From Stromatinia cepivora (lineage: Eukaryota; Ascomycota; Leotiomycetes; Helotiales; Sclerotiniaceae), in the NCBI GenBank assembly GCA_014898415.1, contig RCTD01000033.1, positions 372,001 to 436,000 on the forward strand: a DNA stretch of 64,000 bases, written 5' to 3'. How positions within the stretch are numbered: the first letter of the stretch is position 1; each line of letters begins with the position of its first letter. The notes under the pieces were generated by a model, which was not told the DNA's origin, did no database searches, and worked only from the letters and a program-made list of their open reading frames with translations. Made by a program: the position numbers and the translations under genes. Positions 49,240-58,860 of this stretch are shown one piece after another.

Positions 49240-51141
49240 TCATTCTTGCTTAGATTCTTCCTTATCCGGTTCCTCTTTAGCCGGTGCTTCAGTGACTGAT
49301 TCCTCCTTGACATCACTCATCTCTTCATCTCCACTCTTCACTTCCCCACCCCCATCAACTCTACTAAGCACCGCCACCCCCTCCACATGACCTGTCTGAG
49401 GAAAAAAATCAAAACCCCTCAGACTCTCAATCTCATACCTAACCCCATTCTCCGCCCCCTTAACCAGGACCCCCACATCCCTCGCTTGGGTATGTACATT
49501 ACAACTAACATACACAACTCTTCTTGGACCAAATTTCAACAACTGATTTAAGAAACTCTCATCACATCCTTTTCTAGGAGGATCAATAACGACAACCGTC
49601 TCATCTTTAGGATATGTGACTTGTTTGAAAAGTTTTGGTGCGTCGGCTGCCATGAAACTACAACGCGATGCGTCTAGTTTGTTTAATTCGGCGTTGCGAC
49701 GTGCAGATATGATGGAGGCATCTGAAATGTCGATTCCGGTGGAGGATTTGAAGAGGGATGAGAGAGTGATGGTGAAGAGTCCGGATCCGGAGTAGGCATC
49801 AATTAAGTATTGGATCTTGGGTAGAGTTGGAGAGTAAGATCCTGGAGGTGGTAAGACATGGTCTCGAATATATTGTGTGAAAACGGGAAGAATAGAATTG
49901 TTGTTTTGAAAGAATGATCCTGCGATGCTAGTAAAAAGGAAGTTATCAATGTATTCTGTCGATTCCCCTTTATTATCCGTGATACAAGTTTTCAAATCAG
50001 TATACTCTGGAGTTGTAACTTTGATAGTGTTAGGTGGTGTTTCCATATCTTCTTGATATTCCGGGTCGCCTTTGTAGATTCTTTTCGTGCTCTCTCGTAA
50101 TAAAATCGTGGCCCCTCTTTGGTATTTGTGAAGTTCATCTGCGACTCTTTTTCTCTCAATCTTCATTCCCATTCTTACTGCATCTGTCCCTATTGGACAA
50201 TCCTCAATATCCAAGGTCGCCCTTTTCCCCTTCTGCATAAACCCAATTTCTGGTACCTTTTCAAAGGCAGCTTTAGTATCACTCCTCCTGTTTACTCTAC
50301 TCCTGTAACCTGGAGGTCCATCAAAATGTGGTGTAAGTTTTGTGCGATATTCATATTGTAAGGGACTGCCAATGGTATCTTGAATAGCTGGAACAAGTTC
50401 GGGAGGAAGTTGGGAGAAGTTCTTGTATGCCTTCTCAACGATTGTTTTCTTGTGTTGTAATTGAGTCGGATAGTCCAGCATCTGAAATTGGCATCCTGAA
50501 CATTTGCTGAAGTATTTGCAATTTACTCGGCTATCGTCTCGTAGAGGGGATGGCTCAACTACAGAAATGAAATCTGCCAAAGAGTAATTTTCTTGTGGAA
50601 AATGTGTAATAACTTTTGCCTTTACAATATCGCCTGGTACACTGAATGGTACAACGTATATTCTATTCGTAGGTGAGTGTAGCGCAAGTCCATCTCCGGT
50701 AGATGATATCTCCACAACTTTCACCTCGATTTCTGAGAAACGCTCCGGCAATGGTACTTCTGATGTAGCATCTGCCACAACAGGCGCTATTTCAGCAGAT
50801 GCTGATTCTTGTTGTTCGGCTCCGGTTTCTCCATTCGCAGATTCGATATTTCCATTTTCGATTGGAGCTTGAGAAGTATTGGAAATCTTTTGCGCCGCAA
50901 ACAATGCTCGTACATCTGCTATTAAAACTTCCTCAGAAGATCCTTCCTTTATTGGCTTTGGCTTGAAAACCTTTTGTCTCTTAGGACCTCGACCTCCTTG
51001 AAATTGTTTTCTTTTGCGATCTGGTCCTTGATCTGCTGATGGAGTCATTACGAAGAAGTTGAAAGATCGGATTGGTGTAAATTTGTACAATAAAGGTTTT
51101 GAAATAAAAGCTCTTGAAAAATTTCTAGATATCAACATCAA
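49240..51141 (-). CDS. TRM2: tRNA (uracil-5-)-methyltransferase Trm2 (m5U54)
   Basis: A single exon of 633 residues in the RlmD/TrmA-like class of SAM-dependent RNA m5U methyltransferases. Trm2 makes m5U (ribothymidine) at position 54 of tRNA. The order is a basic N-terminus; a TRAM-like beta-barrel (about 137-195); a Cys cluster CKYFSKCSGC (208, 214, 217, with C315 in EDCPIG as a fourth candidate) resembling the bacterial 4Fe-4S site; FFQNNN at about 411; the SAM loop DAYSGSGLF (448-456); DPPRKG (520-525); catalytic Cys547 in YVSCNVHTQARD; and Glu587 in QTGHVEGVAVL. The first 31 residues (ISRNFSRAF, then KPLLYKFTPIRSF) read as a mitochondrial presequence, and Met32 starts a second possible form (MTPSADQGPDRKRK) with a nuclear-type basic stretch. 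The C-terminus is acidic. Confidence 0.94.
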   Translation of the reverse strand: MMLISRNFSRAFISKPLLYKFTPIRSFNFFVMTPSADQGPDRKRKQFQGGRGPKRQKVFKPKPIKEGSSEEVLIADVRALFAAQKISNTSQAPIENGNIESANGETGAEQQESASAEIAPVVADATSEVPLPERFSEIEVKVVEISSTGDGLALHSPTNRIYVVPFSVPGDIVKAKVITHFPQENYSLADFISVVEPSPLRDDSRVNCKYFSKCSGCQFQMLDYPTQLQHKKTIVEKAYKNFSQLPPELVPAIQDTIGSPLQYEYRTKLTPHFDGPPGYRSRVNRRSDTKAAFEKVPEIGFMQKGKRATLDIEDCPIGTDAVRMGMKIERKRVADELHKYQRGATILLRESTKRIYKGDPEYQEDMETPPNTIKVTTPEYTDLKTCITDNKGESTEYIDNFLFTSIAGSFFQNNNSILPVFTQYIRDHVLPPPGSYSPTLPKIQYLIDAYSGSGLFTITLSSLFKSSTGIDISDASIISARRNAELNKLDASRCSFMAADAPKLFKQVTYPKDETVVVIDPPRKGCDESFLNQLLKFGPRRVVYVSCNVHTQARDVGVLVKGAENGVRYEIESLRGFDFFPQTGHVEGVAVLSRVDGGGEVKSGDEEMSDVKEESVTEAPAKEEPDKEESKQE

Positions 51142-51667
51142 GGGAGATCTAAATTAATAGTAGATGGTGAATTGGTTCATTGGGGAGAATTGCGATAATA
51201 TTATGAGAAAGTCAAAATTTTGATCTTCTCAAGCTTTGAACTTTTTTTTCCCCAAATGCTAGGCTTGGGGTCTAGCGTCCTAGCGTCATTGTCAGTAAAT
51301 TTATGACTCTCCACCAAGAAAGAATCATTGCATTAATAAACATCAATTATTAAAATCATCGACCAATTGTCAAATCTGAATTATAAATTATATGAAAGAA
51401 TTAAAATCTCTCCAATGACTCAAGGTGCTCAACACCAAAGTATTCTTCTCTCAAGATGAGGGGTAAAGTAGTCATCCACCACCAAATTCCTCTCCAACAG
51501 GAATATAACAGGAACAAAAGATGCTCGCCGTGGATCTCTTCTCTTCGCTATAGCCGGTCCCTAGGTATCCCTATTCTGATATGCGTAGACCAATTCGAGG
51601 TAGGTCTCGATTCTCATTTCTCTTTCCATCACTGTTTGTTTCTTTCCATCATTCCATCTCGCAAACT
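51142..51667. other. Short intergenic region, TRM2 promoter
   Basis: 526 bases lie between two tandem minus-strand genes. It should contain the 3' UTR of the upstream gene and the TRM2 promoter. Nothing else was recognised. Confidence 0.45.
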
Positions 51668-52246
51668 TCACCCAGAATCTTTGCCATCCTTTTGCCAAAT
51701 CTTCTTCACTGCACCCGAAACAGAAAACCCTCCAAATAACCAGTCGTCTGAATGTCTGCCGCATCTATAATTCTTCAAGTTAGTACACGGCAATATAAGA
51801 ATTGTCGCAAAAGAAATCCGGACTCTCAGCATAGTGCTCTAAGAGTGTGGATAACTCGAGGTCCTTGGAAAAACTTACTCAGTATAAACATTCGCACGTT
51901 CATTAGCAGAATGCCTCCTCTTAACCCCATCCTTCTTTCCCCCTTTCCCCCTATTCCTCGCCCTCTTATCCAAAAACCCCGCAGACTTCGGTCCACTGTC
52001 AACCGGTTCCCCATCAGTTTGCCGTCTCATCAACATCGAAGGTGTTGGTGATCTCTCTCGCTGTATAAATGCCGGAGTTGATTGAGTTTGTTGAATCTCC
52101 AATGTCATTCCTTTCCCCTTATTCGCACTTTTAATATCGTCTGATTGGCTCGTTCTTGAGTCCTCAGTAGTGATTGAGTTCAATCTATCATAATCACTTG
52201 TCACTGCCATTTCCGTCTCTTCTGATGATGAGGGAGATGCATTCAT
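51668..52246 (-). CDS. Small 154-residue protein with C-terminal HSDDWLFGGFS block (unknown function)
   Basis: Two exons, 52246-51879 and 51764-51668, are joined by a 114-nt intron with a GTAAGT donor, a perfect TACTAAC branch and a TATAG acceptor. The split GAA codon keeps the frame. The protein is hydrophilic and Ser/Thr-rich at the start (SPSSSEETEMAVTSDYDRL), then SMLMRRQTDGEPVDSGPKSA and a very basic stretch (KRARNRGKGGKKDGVKRRH). It ends in an ordered block, NERANVYTECGRHSDDWLFG, then GFSVSGAVKKIWQ. The strong splice signals and the distinct aromatic C-terminal block argue that it is real. I do not know its function; the basic stretch suggests nuclear location or nucleic-acid binding. 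An in-frame TTG extension to 52255 is not needed. Confidence 0.72.
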
Positions 52247-53791
52247 GTCAACCAATTGACAATGAGAAAGGATATAAATCTAGTTGTGGTTGAGTTGCTC
52301 ACTTCGATTTTGTCGGTTCTTTGGTAAATGATGGCTCAATTCTGGATTGACGTTCACTCAGTGTCCCACCTTAAAACCGATAAATACACAAAAGCAATGT
52401 CAGAACTCTTTTTTGAATCCTGAAGATCTTGTTGTTATTTATATGTTATTAAAGTATGACACGTTTCTTCAAATCTCAGATAAAAATAAGATTTCACCAC
52501 ATTCCTCGCATTCTCCGTGGAGAGAGATATTTGGATATTTCCAAATGAGGGGGTGTTCGGATCTTGTGCCGTGATTTTATCTACTCGGCGAACGAGACAT
52601 CATCAAAATGGCGCCCAAACTTCGCAATTTGCAATTTGGACCTATAAGGCTGACCCGATATGCATACTAAATTAAGACCGTTGTGTTTGATTGGATGATT
52701 TATCCCGTATCCGGCTTGGATCGCCATCCCGTGCCTAATATGTAGCCCTGCGAAGAAATGGATAACATGACCATGACGTATATTGTTCCTATGTTCATTA
52801 TTTGAGGACCAACATTGGACTTTTTACGAGGTTTTGTGGACGGAAGAGGATTTATGGGGATGGAATAGCCTCAAAAAGAGGGACCAGGCATTGTTGTTGG
52901 AAGGCATATTTGAGATATTTAATTGCTACGAACGTGTCTAGGCAGCGGAGCGCGGGATTTTATGTCTTAATTCCCTCATTTTCAATTCTCAATTCGCAAT
53001 TCTGTACTTGTCATGAAATACCTTGCGAGTGCAAAATCACTTTCTTTTCTTGCAAATTGGCTCTGGATGAAATTCCTAGATATCCAGTGCACAAGTATAA
53101 GTGTACTTAAGTCGTGGAGAGATTAATTGGACGAAATCATGCTTTAGACCTGAATGTTCGCGAGCCGGAGGAGTGGTATTCGAAGGCAATTGAGGTCCCT
53201 TAAGTCCTGCGCTCACTGGAGATTCTCTCACAAAGACTTTCTCTGGCTACAGGAGGAGGGTAACGAGAAGTGTGTAAATGATGAGAAGATTCCCGGTTGT
53301 TGAGGGAGACGCGATGAGGTTTAGATGGGGTTAGGATTGAAATGGGATGGGGATTGGTGTTTCATGGGATGGGGTGAAGTTGAATTTAATTGGAATGAAA
53401 ATATGAATGGTATTGGTAATAAAGTTGGAATCGATACCCTGGGATAAGGAGCCTGGTAGGTGTATACGTTGAGAAATATCACAGAGACATTTGCCGATGA
53501 GTAAACATTCGTGCACCACGTTCAAGCTGTGCTTTACAGTAGTATCAAAACTTTAAAATTAGCTATCGCTATAGAGATAGAGGAAACAAGGGAACTCGAG
53601 GTAATACCAAACTATACCCTTGCTCGCTATAAAAACATAATTAACCCTAAAACTATCCTGTAGTGCTCTAATTGAGTTCCCTAGACCATCCAATCCCGTA
53701 TATAATAACACAACGTGCTCGACCATCAATAGCCTCTTTTCTGTTTTCTTTCGTTCTTATACACCACCCTTCGCATATCCTCACCCGCAAC
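52247..53791. other. Intergenic region
   Basis: About 1.5 kb with no supported gene. A 102-codon frame at 52802-53110 is Cys-rich but lacks context and is treated as chance. Confidence 0.45.
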
Positions 53792-56497
53792 TCACAACTC
53801 CTCATCCTCCCCTTCATCCCAGCTCGGCCCCCCATACCTATACATAGTCGAAGGGGGTGGACCCATAATTTCCTCCTCCATCAAACTATCCTGCTCTCGC
53901 ATCATTTGACTACGGGACATGATTTGGGATGAGTGTATTAGAGAGTAAGGGAGGGGTGTTGAGGATTGGTGGTGTGGTTCTTGTTCTTGGTCTCCTGTAG
54001 TGTGGTGGGAGTGATGTTTGTCTTCGTTTTCGTCCTCATTCACATCCTTATCGTTCTCTTCTTCATCGTCGTCTTCATCTTCACTCTGGCTCTCAATCTC
54101 AATAATCCTCCTCTTGCGTGTCATCGCTGCAACAGGGATATTATCCTCTTCCCCCTCATCCTCACCCTCATTCTGACTCTCAACCTCGATAACCCTCCTC
54201 GCCACAACCGGTGGCAACATCAGCACCGGACTACTCCCACGCGAAGAAGAAGGAATAGATCTAGATCCCATCGGTGACTCTGGGATTACCTCCGGAATAG
54301 GACTTTCCCTATGTAGATGACCCGGTGTAACAGGTGTTTGTGTCTGCGTATAATCGGCAGTTGAAGCTTGTGATAGCTTTAAAGGGCGGTTCTGTGAAGA
54401 TGGTACGTGGATTGCAGGAGCTGGTGTTGCGAGCGGAGGTGATGATGGAGGTGCTTGTGCCTGTGTAAGTTGTTGAATATTATTTGTGATTTGATCTTGT
54501 ACTTCTTGGGGTTCGGTGCTCGTGCTTGATGTTCGGTGAAGAATAGACGTGGAGTGTATACCTTCTGAAGCATCTGATTCTGCGGGAGAAAGAGGTGGTA
54601 AAGATTGTGTGAATAGAGGCGGTAACAAATTTGCAATCAATTCTTCCAAGACTGCAGGTGGTACTCTGGCATATTTTTGTGGTGCCGCTTTGAACCATTG
54701 ACGACTCTTCAATTCTTCAAATGTCATTGGGTTTGCGAGTGCATATAATTCTAGGATTTCATACGCAACCTTGGAACGTTTATCACCCTTATTAAATTCG
54801 GCGTTACCGAGCCCATCGGAATTCATTATCTCCCCAGGTGATTTTGGGGCACTAATGACCGCCATATGAGTAAGAGTCGATACAGGTTTGGTTTGGTAGA
54901 TCCAGATACGGGATACTGTAGATGGGAAATTATACGATCGGAATTCGTGGTTCTTTTTGCGAGATATGATGTTTTCCACGTGGGTAGGATATATGGAGAT
55001 GAATATATCGGAAGCGTCTGATCTAGGTGCCATGGCATCAAGTTGTTGGGTGGAGAGTCTTTGACTTTCGGGATATTGACTTTTACCAAATTGGGTATGA
55101 GCTTGGGTAAGTTGAGTTTGGGGATGCTGGGTCTGTGTGTGCTGGGTAGTGTGATTCTGGCTCTGTGGATATTGACTGCTGCCATAAGGGACAATTTTGG
55201 GTATGTCTTCACTTAGTGGAGTATTCTCCTTGAGTACACTCAAACTGGAAGACGACATTATCCTTTCGGCTTGAAATTGTGTCTCGGCCCCGATATCTCC
55301 ATAAAACGTTTCTGGAAGTTCCAATTCCTTCTCGGCGTCGCCTTCTGTTTGTCCAGTATCCGAATGTGTATCGTCCTGTCCTAGCTCAATTACATTCTTA
55401 TCTGCATCTCCCACATTCATATGATCCTCGTAGCCAGAAATACTTTCAATGGGTGTGTCTGCTATAACTTGTGATTCCTCATCTTCTTCGTCCTCTTCGG
55501 CATCGGAATCCAAAATTTCGAATTTGATATTCTTAGGCGCTGGAATTCCTAGTCGACGTATGGGTGATGGCGAAAAGCCGCGCTGAGTGGCAGGTTCTTG
55601 TTTTATAGGAGTCTTCTCTGGTAATGCTTCTGGACTAGGCTCGGGTACAGCAAATCTTACAGTTTTCGGTGGACTTGAATGCTTTGATGGAGTTCGAACC
55701 ACTTGACTTTCATCCGTCCCCGTCTCATAAGTATCCTCAACCTTCAATCTCGGGAGCTTTTCGGCACTCATATAAGTCTTTGATCTTAGGGAAAAGGGAA
55801 CTACGACGTTTGTGGATTGTTCTCTTAATGGTGACCGCCTCCGTGCAGAACCTCCAAACTGGCTTGACGTTGGTGTGGCGGGTGACTGTGATGATGGGAT
55901 CTCCAAAATCTTCCTATGTCTTGGTGTTTGTGGTGGAGGCATCAATCCAGTAGAAGCGGGAGCAGCAGGCTTGGAAATCTTTCTGGGACTCCGTCGAGGT
56001 GGCTGAACTACTGTCGGGCTGGATACAGGAATATCGTAAATTGAGGGATCGTCTTCTGGTTCTTTTGATGCTCCAGAAAGTGGCCAATAATCAAGCTGTG
56101 TAATCGTCTGTGTCGAGAAACTAGGTGTCCTTCCTTCTTCCCCCAGAGTTCTCCTTCTATTTTTTGACTGTTTGGTCATCTCCATGTTTGGTTCATCACC
56201 CATAGTCCTCCTTCGTTTCGTCTTTCGTTTCGATTCTTCTTGCTCATAATCCCCTTCACTATCCTCGATATCATCTTCTGTCTCTTTTTCCAGTTCTTCT
56301 CTTTCATAGAGTTTCACCCAGTCCATCTGCGTAAGTGTATCCTGTGTATCAAGCTTGATCGCGGATTTCTTGCCATAACTCCGAGTTATACGCTTTTTCT
56401 TCTCTGGAAATGTGGTTTGATGTAATGGTTCGACTGATTTGTATATTCGATTTGCAGGTGCACTACCCTTTGGTTTTGACTTTTGTTTTGGAGGCAT
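53792..56497 (-). CDS. SQ/TQ-rich nuclear-type protein with an ASCH/PUA-like domain
   Basis: A single exon of 901 residues. Residues 1-480 are disordered and charged (start MPPKQKSKPKGS; KRKTKRRRT and RRSPRKISK as likely nuclear signals). A Gln/Thr/Ser-rich tract at about 440-487 is dense in SQ and TQ pairs (YPQSQ, HTQTQHPQTQLTQAHTQ). At about 497-610 lies a compact domain: IFISIYPTHVENIISRKKNHEFR, RIWIYQT, HMAVIS, SPGEI, YEILELYALANP. This matches the ASCH branch of the PUA-like fold, whose I..xKK..E.R motif (here R513-R520) lines a nucleic-acid or modified-base pocket. The rest is disordered and acidic, with two near-duplicate segments (RRVIEVESQNEGEDEGEE and RRIIEIESQSEDEDDDEE). Role inferred: a DNA/RNA- or chromatin-binding protein, possibly a checkpoint-kinase target through its SQ/TQ sites. 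No orthologue name is claimed. Confidence 0.82.
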   Translation of the reverse strand: MPPKQKSKPKGSAPANRIYKSVEPLHQTTFPEKKKRITRSYGKKSAIKLDTQDTLTQMDWVKLYEREELEKETEDDIEDSEGDYEQEESKRKTKRRRTMGDEPNMEMTKQSKNRRRTLGEEGRTPSFSTQTITQLDYWPLSGASKEPEDDPSIYDIPVSSPTVVQPPRRSPRKISKPAAPASTGLMPPPQTPRHRKILEIPSSQSPATPTSSQFGGSARRRSPLREQSTNVVVPFSLRSKTYMSAEKLPRLKVEDTYETGTDESQVVRTPSKHSSPPKTVRFAVPEPSPEALPEKTPIKQEPATQRGFSPSPIRRLGIPAPKNIKFEILDSDAEEDEEDEESQVIADTPIESISGYEDHMNVGDADKNVIELGQDDTHSDTGQTEGDAEKELELPETFYGDIGAETQFQAERIMSSSSLSVLKENTPLSEDIPKIVPYGSSQYPQSQNHTTQHTQTQHPQTQLTQAHTQFGKSQYPESQRLSTQQLDAMAPRSDASDIFISIYPTHVENIISRKKNHEFRSYNFPSTVSRIWIYQTKPVSTLTHMAVISAPKSPGEIMNSDGLGNAEFNKGDKRSKVAYEILELYALANPMTFEELKSRQWFKAAPQKYARVPPAVLEELIANLLPPLFTQSLPPLSPAESDASEGIHSTSILHRTSSTSTEPQEVQDQITNNIQQLTQAQAPPSSPPLATPAPAIHVPSSQNRPLKLSQASTADYTQTQTPVTPGHLHRESPIPEVIPESPMGSRSIPSSSRGSSPVLMLPPVVARRVIEVESQNEGEDEGEEDNIPVAAMTRKRRIIEIESQSEDEDDDEEENDKDVNEDENEDKHHSHHTTGDQEQEPHHQSSTPLPYSLIHSSQIMSRSQMMREQDSLMEEEIMGPPPSTMYRYGGPSWDEGEDEEL

Positions 56498-57835
56498 TTC
56501 CTTTCAAAATTTGTATTATTGTTGTCTGGATCGTAATAGGTATATTATGTCGTATACAAGTAGCAGGTCAATCAATCAATCAACCCATCGTTGCCTCAAC
56601 GCGTCATTATCTGTTATCGGACGCGTCGATAATACGCGAGAACAGCTTATTAATCACAGGTCACTTGTTGATTACCTAAGCATGAACATAAATCCTTCCT
56701 TATTTACCTATAGCTACTGATACCAACTCATGTGAATTTTTACATTATGATATTATATCGACGAGATCCAAGAAGTATCTATGCAACCAAGTTTATCACA
56801 TTGGAGATCATCTCGCATCTCGAAAAGATATAGGAATCAGTATGATTACTCAACATCGAGGTGGAGAAGTTGTGCCACAGTGACATTCTCAACCTCATAC
56901 ATTGATCTGTTTGGCCTATATAATTGTAATGTAATGTAATATATAATCTAGTTAAAAGCGTTATATTATGCTTTATTATATTCTAGCTCTGCTTTACGTA
57001 AAGGGCCCATCCCTAGTTTTGCCCGCCATATTGACCTTGGCCAGGCATTCGTTAACAGTGATCTGCATCCGGTGACACTCAAGACCATCATGGTCTTCAT
57101 GTTTCCACGGGGGACAGTCACGATCGATTACAAAGTGCGATGAGATAATTGAGATCAAGGGCGTTTATATAGACTAGATACAATAGATTATCTAGGCGAC
57201 GTGTAGCCAGAATGCTTAAATTAGAGCATTATCGAGATGATTAGGATGAACGACTTAGGTTTGGAAGACCCTTTTTTTTTAAGGGGGGAATGCACGTGCT
57301 CTATAAAACGAATGGCAATCTTCGCGACATCAAGGTGCTGGCGCCATGCATTTCTTGCAATCATGACAAATGTATGACGCAGCTATATTCCTTAAGAGGT
57401 TGAAGTGCATGATGGAATATTTGACATTGATATTTAACCTCACCATACAAGTAATGGCGGAGATGCCTCCCTGATAACTATGGCCAATGAACCAAACTTC
57501 ACAACGTCACTGCGCAGAAATCAGGGAAATAAAAGTTTGAGGAGGAGATCAATTGATAAAATGATTATTCATTTCCTCGGATCAAGTCTGTTTCATATGA
57601 TTCTGGGTATGATTTTTTGATGAGATACTGTACTATACTGGTACTGGTAGTACCGGTAGTACTCTATGTAATCTTACCTTTCTCAAGTGCGAAAGTTCTG
57701 GTTGCTCATTTTTACTAGTTGCCTATCAATGCAGGCCATATTGCAGACCTAAAAACAAAATTTCATATTACTTGGTTGGTCTTTCCGATCCCTCGAACCT
57801 GGTGCGTTATGGTCACCAACGATCTTACGAAAACC
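56498..57835. other. Intergenic region
   Basis: No gene is supported. An imperfect inverted repeat built on GGTACTGGTAGTACC lies at about 57,635-57,655, and a T8 run at about 57,272. The rest is unremarkable. Confidence 0.45.
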
Positions 57836-58476
57836 CTAAATATGATCTATCGCAGTTTGCGACATTGAACCCCCATTCAACCCCGCTTTGAGGACCTCAA
57901 CACCCCTCTTTGAAATATTCACACCATGTGTTATTTCATGATATGCACATACACGGACACAACAACCATGTTTGTCACAGGTCCACACGCATTCGCTGCC
58001 TTTCTGAACCAATGCTGGATGATTTAAGGTGCACTGGACTTTAGCATTCGTGTTGGCATGTTGACCTGGCTGAGATATGCGAGAATCGTAACACTTCTTC
58101 ATTTGCCAATACACACAGTCTTGCCCGTCACAAGCCGATACACATGACCTTATATTCCAATGTCAGAAGATAATGGGCTCTACGTTCTTTACTTATTTTG
58201 ATTGAAACGAGATGCTTCCATTAATGGAATGTTACCAATTCGTACACTACATTCCGTCACCTCCCGAGATGCATGAGCTACTCTCCGAGCGAATGTCGAA
58301 TGTGCATCCACACGATCTGTGCTCAAAGGAACTGTGTTACATATGTTAGTTTGACCGAGATATGCATCCATACAAGTTCCTTGAACCATACTAGTGGATA
58401 CCAGTACCACCCGCTTAGTCTGTGTTACTTGTGCTGGTTTCTCTGAGATATGCAACAAGAGTTGAAAATCATCCAT
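57836..58476 (-). CDS. Possible Cys-rich protein, two exons (uncertain)
   Basis: Exon 58476-58193 (donor GTAAAG, intron 44 nt with a CTGAC branch) joins exon 58148-57836 in frame, giving up to 198 residues. The second exon is rich in Cys: CVSACDGQDCVYWQMKKCYD, then VQCTLNH, SECVWTCDKHGCCVRVCAYH, and ends SMSQTAIDHI. The first has scattered Cys (QGTCMDAYLGQTNICNT, REVTECSVRIG). The two halves share weak similarity (C-x-D-x-x-[LI]-x-Q-x(4,6)-N-T, and VRVCAYHEIT versus RRVAHASREVT), as if from an old duplication. No signal peptide is seen at ATG 58476. An acceptor at 58482 suggests the real start lies further upstream, inside the repeat array. It may be a small secreted or degenerate gene, or chance. 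I do not recognise it. Confidence 0.3.
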
Positions 58477-58860
58477 CAAGCCTGGGGGGCATTAAGTGGG
58501 GCATTCCTCGTCGTCTCCCTGAGCCAATGCTAGTTGCATACCGTGAGCACAATGGATAGTCTTGCATTCAATTTGATAGTGTATTACCTGTGGAGTTTCC
58601 ACTCAGACGTGCAACAAAACATGCCGATACATTGCACAAAACTGGGGCACATTGGATGAGGTGTTGTCAGCATTCAGCAAAGGTGGTGGAAGGAGACACT
58701 AGCTTCATATTATACGTGTGACCTAGATCTATATTCCCGATATCTTGTACTTCGTACTACTCCTGGTGGGTTGAGATATGCAACAAAAGATATTATTTAC
58801 TTGCTCATTCCGTGGCTGCATAGGTGCTACCTGTGCTGGTAGGACTGAGACATGCAACAA
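58070..58860. repeat. Array of at least seven diverged, periodically spaced repeats
   Basis: A 16-base core related to CTGAGATATGCAACAA occurs on the plus strand at 58845, 58771, 58602, 58443, 58355, 58263 and 58070. Starts are 74, 169, 159, 88, 92 and 193 bases apart, close to one or two times 80-95. Flanks are also shared: a GTGCTGGT-like stretch precedes the core in several units. On the minus strand the same units read GTTGCATATCTCAG, then a GTARYAC heptamer that resembles a 5' splice site. Confidence 0.65.

Noticed and set aside
52802..53110. Cys-rich 102-codon plus-strand frame
   Set aside because: The Cys are irregular, and there is no signal peptide, intron or repeated spacing.
57625..57665. 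Imperfect inverted repeat around GGTACTGGTAGTACC
   Set aside because: It is short and made of the simple words GTAC and GGTA. There is no gene end or element border next to it.
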